Assembly: GCA_946478765.1 (NCBI GenBank)
Contig: CAMLDH010000115.1
Coordinates: forward strand, 1-9,968
Direction of reading: 5' to 3'
DNA: 9,968 nt
Source: an uncultured Oxalobacteraceae bacterium
GTDB taxonomy: Bacteria; Pseudomonadota; Gammaproteobacteria; Burkholderiales; Burkholderiaceae
The stretch's first letter is position 1. Every line of letters begins with the position of its first letter. The notes below the pieces were generated by a model. That model saw nothing but the letters and a program-made list of their open reading frames with translations. It was not told the DNA's origin and ran no database searches. The position numbers were made by a program, and so were the translations under genes. Shown piece after piece: positions 6,648 through 9,968 of the stretch.

Positions 6648-6769
6648 CGCCGTTGTGGGAGGTCGATGTTGCTTACGAATACCGTACACTTTCTGAACTA
6701 AGCGGCATGGCCGTGCTCGAAATGAGCATGCGATGCAATGTTGTGTCAGGTTAAGGATTAAGGTATGCA
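6634..6769 (+). promoter_or_regulatory. Intergenic region upstream of the DUF445 gene
   Basis: This 136-bp gap must hold the DUF445 promoter unless the gene is transcribed from olsB. The best -10-like hexamer is TACACT (6685-6690), but the position 17 nt upstream (GTCGAT) is not a good -35. A hairpin can form from CGTGCTC (6712-6718) and GAGCATG (6724-6730) around GAAAT, with one G-T pair and no T run after it, so it is probably not a terminator. No Pho box is visible. Confidence 0.25.
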
Positions 6770-8005
6770 ATGTCGGAACAAGAACAGCTTGCGCAATTGA
6801 AAAGGATGCGATGGATCGCCACCAGCCTGCTAGTGCTGATGGCGATTCTTTTTGTCGGCGCGAAATCCCTGCAATTGGATTACGGCTATTTTTCCTTCGT
6901 GAGCGCATTCGCCGAAGCGGCGATGGTAGGCGCATTGGCCGACTGGTTTGCCGTCACCGCGCTTTTCAGAAGGCCCTTGGGCCTGCCGATTCCGCACACC
7001 GCAATCATCCCGGAAAACAAGGACCGGGTAGGCGAAAGTGTCGCCCATTTTCTCGAACATAATTTCATTACGCGTGAGGTGTTGAGCGAGGAGCTGGCGC
7101 AAATCGATTTTGCAGGCGTGGCCGCGCATTGGCTGATGCAACCGATAAATGGCCGTGCCATCGCGCGGCAAATGATCAGCGTGGTCCCGACCTTGTTGCA
7201 CATGTTCGAAGACGACGATGTCGGCCGCTTCCTGCAACGCGCGCTGGGAAAGTCGATGAAGGACATCAGGTGCGCGCCGCTCCTGGCCGAAATTTTATCC
7301 GTGCTGGTCGCCGGTCAGCATCATCAAATCCTGTTTGACCGCGCAATCGAGAGTGCGGCTCATGCTCTTGAACAGAATAAAGCCTACATCCGGCGCAAGG
7401 TGCACGAGCAAAGTCCGCGCTGGATGCCGAAATCGATCGATGATAAATTTTTCGAACACCTGATCGAGGGAGCGCAAAGTATTCTCAATGAGATGCAGAG
7501 CGAAGGTAGCGAATGGCGAGAACGGTTTCAAGCAGCGACCAACGAGTTGATCGATCACTTGAGAACATCGCCGGAGTATGAGGAAAAAGTCGCCGGCGTG
7601 GTAACGCGAAGCCTGGGGCACCCTCTGCTGCACGATTACATCGCTCACGTGTGGCGCGATATCAAGGAACGCCTGTTGGCCGATACCACATCCGCGGATT
7701 CACACGCTGTGGCAAAACTGGATGATGCGCTTCGCATTTTCAGCAAGGCACTGATGCAGGACGAGACAGTGCGTGAAAAGCTCAATCATTGGATTCGCAG
7801 CTTTGCCACTGAAGTCATCGTCACGCGACGCAATGTTATCGCTGCTTTGGTACAACGCGTGATTCGAAAATGGGATGCCGAGACGATCTCGCGCAAATTT
7901 GAATTACATGTCGGAAAAGATCTTCAATATATCCGCATTAACGGCACTCTGGTCGGCGGCTTGGTCGGCTTGGTATTGCATACGCTGGGCCTGGCATTGC
8001 ACTAG
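6770..8005 (+). CDS. DUF445 family inner-membrane protein (YjiN-like)
   Basis: Membrane protein of 411 residues, function unknown. One N-terminal membrane segment lies at about 15-33 (IATSLLVLMAILFVGAKSL). A second conserved region at about 44-80 holds the family signature FAEAAMVGALADWFAVTALF followed by RRPLGLPIPHTAIIPENKDR. The large middle part (about 85-385) is hydrophilic and mostly helical, and a glycine-rich hydrophobic segment ends the protein (about 390-411, LVGGLVGLVLHTLGLAL). This matches YjiN/DUF445 in layout and length. The start is supported by AAGG at 6760-6763, 6 nt upstream, with another AGGA at 6754. Its neighbours olsB and upp give no clear functional clue. The 3' end sits within a short repeated sequence described separately. 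Confidence 0.85.
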   Translation: MSEQEQLAQLKRMRWIATSLLVLMAILFVGAKSLQLDYGYFSFVSAFAEAAMVGALADWFAVTALFRRPLGLPIPHTAIIPENKDRVGESVAHFLEHNFITREVLSEELAQIDFAGVAAHWLMQPINGRAIARQMISVVPTLLHMFEDDDVGRFLQRALGKSMKDIRCAPLLAEILSVLVAGQHHQILFDRAIESAAHALEQNKAYIRRKVHEQSPRWMPKSIDDKFFEHLIEGAQSILNEMQSEGSEWRERFQAATNELIDHLRTSPEYEEKVAGVVTRSLGHPLLHDYIAHVWRDIKERLLADTTSADSHAVAKLDDALRIFSKALMQDETVREKLNHWIRSFATEVIVTRRNVIAALVQRVIRKWDAETISRKFELHVGKDLQYIRINGTLVGGLVGLVLHTLGLALH

Positions 8006-8018
8006 CCTTGGCATTGCA
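7971..8018 (+). repeat. Short imperfect direct repeats spanning the DUF445 stop codon
   Basis: The decamer TGGCATTGCA occurs at 7992-8001 and 8009-8018, and a one-mismatch copy, TGGTATTGCA, at 7971-7980. Start-to-start spacing is 21 and 17 nt. The stop codon (8003-8005) lies between the second and third copies. Part of the similarity reflects repeated Leu/His codons at the protein's C-terminus, but the third copy is outside the gene, suggesting a small local duplication. Confidence 0.5.
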
Positions 8019-8183
8019 TTATTGAATCACTTGGCAACGGCAACGTATCGCGGTATTCGTGCTGCCTTGCAAGGCGGTGGGGAAAATCCGTTGGAAATCC
8101 ATTAAGATGAACCCGTTGCCCGACAATCCATTTCGCGGCGCAGGTCGTACCTTCCCTTTTTTCCTGACTATATGGGCGAACCC
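8006..8183 (+). promoter_or_regulatory. Intergenic leader region upstream of upp
   Basis: This 178-bp gap holds a perfect 12-bp palindrome GCCTTGCAAGGC (8064-8075), a weak -10-like TAAGAT (8103-8108) without a good -35, and a pyrimidine-rich stretch with six T (8157-8162) ending shortly before the upp start. No terminator for the preceding gene and no gene are convincing. The upp start lacks a clear Shine-Dalgarno. Confidence 0.3.
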
Positions 8184-8834
8184 ATGCGACAAGACACCCG
8201 TTTTCCGAACCTCTTCATTCTCGATCATCCGCTGATCCAGCATAAGCTCAGTCACATGCGTGACCGGGAAACATCGACCCGCAGCTTCCGTGAATTGCTG
8301 CGCGAGATCACCTTATTGATGGGTTACGAGATCACCCGCAATCTGCCGCTGACAACCATGCGCATCGAGACGCCGTTGCAGAGCATGGATGCACCGGTCA
8401 TCGCCGGCAAAAAGCTGGTGCTCGTTCCCGTTTTACGGGCCGGGATCGGCATGAGCGACGGCTTGCTGGAGCTGATTCCTTCTGCACGCGTCGGTCATAT
8501 CGGCGTGTATCGCGATCCGGCGACCCACATGCCGGTGGAATATCTGGTGCGCCTGCCTGATCTGGCCGATCGCAGTTTCATCGTATGCGATCCGATGCTC
8601 GCCACCGGCAACTCGGCAGTGCATGCGGTCGATGTGCTTAAAAAACGCGACGTCGGCGACGAGCAAATCATGTTCATGGCATTGGTAGCAGCGCCGGAAG
8701 GTGTCGAAACCTTCCAGCGCGCCCACCCCAATGTGAAATTGTATGTGGCAGCGCTGGATTCGCACCTGAACGATCATGCGTATATCGTCCCGGGTCTGGG
8801 GGATGCCGGGGATCGCTTGTTTGGAACGAAATAG
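8184..8834 (+). CDS. upp: Uracil phosphoribosyltransferase
   Basis: Cytoplasmic pyrimidine-salvage enzyme of 216 residues that converts uracil and PRPP to UMP and pyrophosphate. The sequence can be followed along E. coli Upp: [13 protein letters not shown] near the N-terminus, [34 protein letters not shown], the PRPP-binding loop DPMLATGNS (136-144), [15 protein letters not shown] and the C-terminal [14 protein letters not shown] that closes the uracil site. Length is a few residues above the usual 208-210, the excess lying at the N-terminus. An in-frame ATG at 8172 would add MGEP; I prefer 8184 because [16 protein letters not shown] resembles how related Burkholderiales proteins begin, but neither has a good ribosome binding site. 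It appears to be a single-gene unit: a candidate terminator follows, and no uracil permease gene is adjacent. Confidence 0.96.
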   Translation: MRQDTRFPNLFILDHPLIQHKLSHMRDRETSTRSFRELLREITLLMGYEITRNLPLTTMRIETPLQSMDAPVIAGKKLVLVPVLRAGIGMSDGLLELIPSARVGHIGVYRDPATHMPVEYLVRLPDLADRSFIVCDPMLATGNSAVHAVDVLKKRDVGDEQIMFMALVAAPEGVETFQRAHPNVKLYVAALDSHLNDHAYIVPGLGDAGDRLFGTK

Positions 8835-8854
8835 CAATACCGATCTTCACCCAT

Positions 8855-8884
8855 GGCGGGACATGAAATCATGTCTTTTCCGCC
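8855..8884 (+). terminator. Candidate Rho-independent terminator after upp
   Basis: Twenty-five bases after the upp stop, GACATG (8860-8865) and CATGTC (8870-8875) form a 6-bp stem with an AAAT loop, followed by TTTT (8876-8879). An outer pair of arms, GGCGG (8855-8859) and CCGCC (8880-8884), can extend the stem with the four T bulged out. The inner stem is short and not GC-rich, so termination may be moderate. Position between upp and the independently regulated pstS fits. Confidence 0.55.
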
Positions 8885-8945
8885 TGGCAGGAAGCGTGTT
8901 GTGATTGTTGCTTCTCGCCTAACGGCGTATGACAAATTATTGATG

Positions 8946-8963
8946 AAGTCATAAAGCTGTCAC
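8946..8963 (+). promoter_or_regulatory. Pho box upstream of pstS
   Basis: AAGTCAT (8946-8952), a 4-nt spacer AAAG and CTGTCAC (8957-8963) match the 18-bp PhoB consensus well, especially the second heptamer. The box lies 53-70 bp before the pstS ATG. Positions one further 11-bp step away on either side do not match convincingly, so this is one box rather than the longer array seen at olsB. Confidence 0.8.
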
Positions 8964-8973
8964 AATTGTTGGT

Positions 8974-8979
8974 TAGAGT
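8974..8979 (+). promoter_or_regulatory. Candidate -10 element of the pstS promoter
   Basis: TAGAGT matches TATAAT at four of six positions and begins 10 nt after the Pho box ends, the spacing expected when PhoB takes the place of a -35 element. Transcription would start near 8986, about 30 nt before the ATG. Confidence 0.5.
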
Positions 8980-9015
8980 TCGCCCTGTCTTACCTAATCC
9001 ACATGAGGAGCAGAG

Positions 9016-9968
9016 ATGCGACTGAACCGAATTCTGAAATCCGTAGTGCTGGCGGCAGGTGCTGCAGTAGCGTTTTCTTCCGTACAGGCAGCCGACATCA
9101 CTGGCGCCGGAGCAACCTTCCCGTATCCGATTTACGCAAAATGGGCAGAGGCCTACAAGAAAGCGACTGGCACCGGCCTGAACTATCAATCCATCGGTTC
9201 CGGCGGTGGCATCAAGCAAATCAAGGCCAAGACCGTGGATTTCGGCGCCTCCGACATGCCGCTCAAGGCGGAGGAATTGGATGCGGAAGGCCTCACGCAA
9301 TTTCCTGCCATCATGGGCGGCGTGGTGCCGGTGGTGAATCTGGAAGGCTTGAAGCCGGGCCAGTTGAAGCTGACGGGTGATGTACTGGCCGGTATTTACC
9401 TGGGCAAGATCGCCAAATGGAATGCGCCGGAAATCGCGGCCATCAACGCCGGTGTCAAGCTGCCGGCCGACGACATCACGGTGGTGCACCGTGCGGACGG
9501 TTCGGGTACTTCGTTCTTGTTTACCGACTTCCTGTCCAAGGTCAACGCTGATTTCAAGTCCGTCGTGGGTGCAGGCACTGCGGTCAAATGGCCGGTCGGT
9601 GTCGGCGGCAAGGGCAATGAAGGCGTTGCAGCCAACGTCCAGCGTATCAAGGGTGCGATCGGTTACGTGGAATACGCGTATGCCAAGAGGAACAAGATGC
9701 AATACACGCAGTTGAAGAACCGCGACGGCCAATTCGTGGAGCCTGACGACGACAACTTCAAGGCCGCTGCCGCAGGGGCCGACTGGGCCAAAACGCCAGG
9801 CTTCGCGGTGGTGCTGACTAATCAGCCGGGCAAAGCCAGCTGGCCAATTACCGGTGCGTCGTTCATCCTGATGCACAAGGTGCAAGCCGATGCCGCCAAA
9901 GGCAAGGAAGTCCTGAAGTTCTTCGACTGGGCTTACAAGAATGGCGGCGCCATGGCTGCCGAGCTTGA
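9016..9968 (+). CDS. pstS: Periplasmic phosphate-binding protein PstS, 3' end cut by window edge
   Basis: Substrate-binding subunit of the high-affinity PstSCAB phosphate importer. 317 codons lie in the window, with the frame open at the right edge; the family is about 340-350 residues, so little is missing. A signal peptide (MRLNRILKSVVLAAGAAVAF, cleavage likely after VQA at 25) directs export to the periplasm. Phosphate-contact residues known from E. coli PstS are present: T34 and F35 in GAGATFP, S62 in GSGGG, D80 in FGASDMP, R159 and S163-G164-T165 in HRADGSGTS. They keep a constant offset of one from the E. coli mature numbering. The start is fixed by GAGGAG at 9005-9010, 5 nt upstream. 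A Pho box and -10 lie in the upstream gap, so induction by phosphate limitation through PhoB is expected. pstC, pstA, pstB and phoU would be expected beyond the edge. Confidence 0.97.
   Translation, partial: MRLNRILKSVVLAAGAAVAFSSVQAADITGAGATFPYPIYAKWAEAYKKATGTGLNYQSIGSGGGIKQIKAKTVDFGASDMPLKAEELDAEGLTQFPAIMGGVVPVVNLEGLKPGQLKLTGDVLAGIYLGKIAKWNAPEIAAINAGVKLPADDITVVHRADGSGTSFLFTDFLSKVNADFKSVVGAGTAVKWPVGVGGKGNEGVAANVQRIKGAIGYVEYAYAKRNKMQYTQLKNRDGQFVEPDDDNFKAAAAGADWAKTPGFAVVLTNQPGKASWPITGASFILMHKVQADAAKGKEVLKFFDWAYKNGGAMAAEL

Noticed and set aside
6666..6701. 11-residue ORF (MLLTNTVHFLN) preceded by GGGAGG
   Set aside because: The spacing of 3 nt from GGGAGG to the ATG is too short for good initiation, and the peptide shows no attenuator-like codon run. 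Nothing supports it as a gene.
7875..8105. 76-residue plus-strand frame overlapping the DUF445 3' end and continuing past its stop
   Set aside because: It is the +1 frame of the gene's C-terminus and its Trp-rich translation is not gene-like. The DUF445 protein already ends normally with its C-terminal hydrophobic segment, so a frameshifted extension is not needed.
8869..9885. 338-residue open frame on the minus strand
   Set aside because: It lies almost entirely antisense to pstS, whose signal peptide and binding residues are unmistakable. The antisense translation is His/Arg-rich with no recognisable domain, as expected from codon bias in GC-rich DNA.

Overview
The window looks like ordinary chromosome from a betaproteobacterium of the Burkholderiales, most likely Oxalobacteraceae-like (Herminiimonas/Collimonas/Herbaspirillum type). 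The basis is GC-rich coding DNA, the N-terminal style of Upp, and the gene families present. The genus is inferred from memory of related proteins, not from a search. I see no rRNA, tRNA, CRISPR array, insertion sequence or phage gene.

Left part, minus strand (1-2569): a three-gene transport operon read right to left. It encodes a lipoprotein membrane-fusion subunit, an ABC ATPase (start and stop codons overlap as TGATG) and an ABC-2 permease cut by the left edge. This is the YbhG/F/S type of tripartite ABC exporter.

Middle, plus strand (2840-5748): across a 270-bp AT-rich divergent intergenic region lies a large GAF-PAS-GGDEF-EAL protein for cyclic-di-GMP turnover. Two bases after its stop codon begins a TMEM165/GDT1-family (UPF0016) putative manganese exporter.

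Right part, plus strand (5749-9968): olsB (ornithine lipid synthesis), a DUF445/YjiN membrane protein, upp (uracil phosphoribosyltransferase) and pstS (periplasmic phosphate-binding protein, cut by the right edge). The most informative signal is regulatory. Upstream of olsB are four heptamers resembling the PhoB half-site, at exact 11-bp intervals, with a weak -10 ten bases further on. Upstream of pstS is a two-heptamer Pho box with the same 10-base spacing to its -10. The window therefore appears to hold two phosphate-starvation promoters, one for phosphate capture and one for a phosphorus-free membrane lipid. The usual olsB partner, olsA, is not next to it. Where it would start there is only an ATGA-overlapping start codon followed by a stop after five codons.

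I found no clearly new multi-gene system. The points most worth checking are the Pho-controlled olsB with its possibly lost olsA, the coupling of a cyclic-di-GMP enzyme to a manganese exporter, and an inverted repeat just upstream of the cyclic-di-GMP gene.
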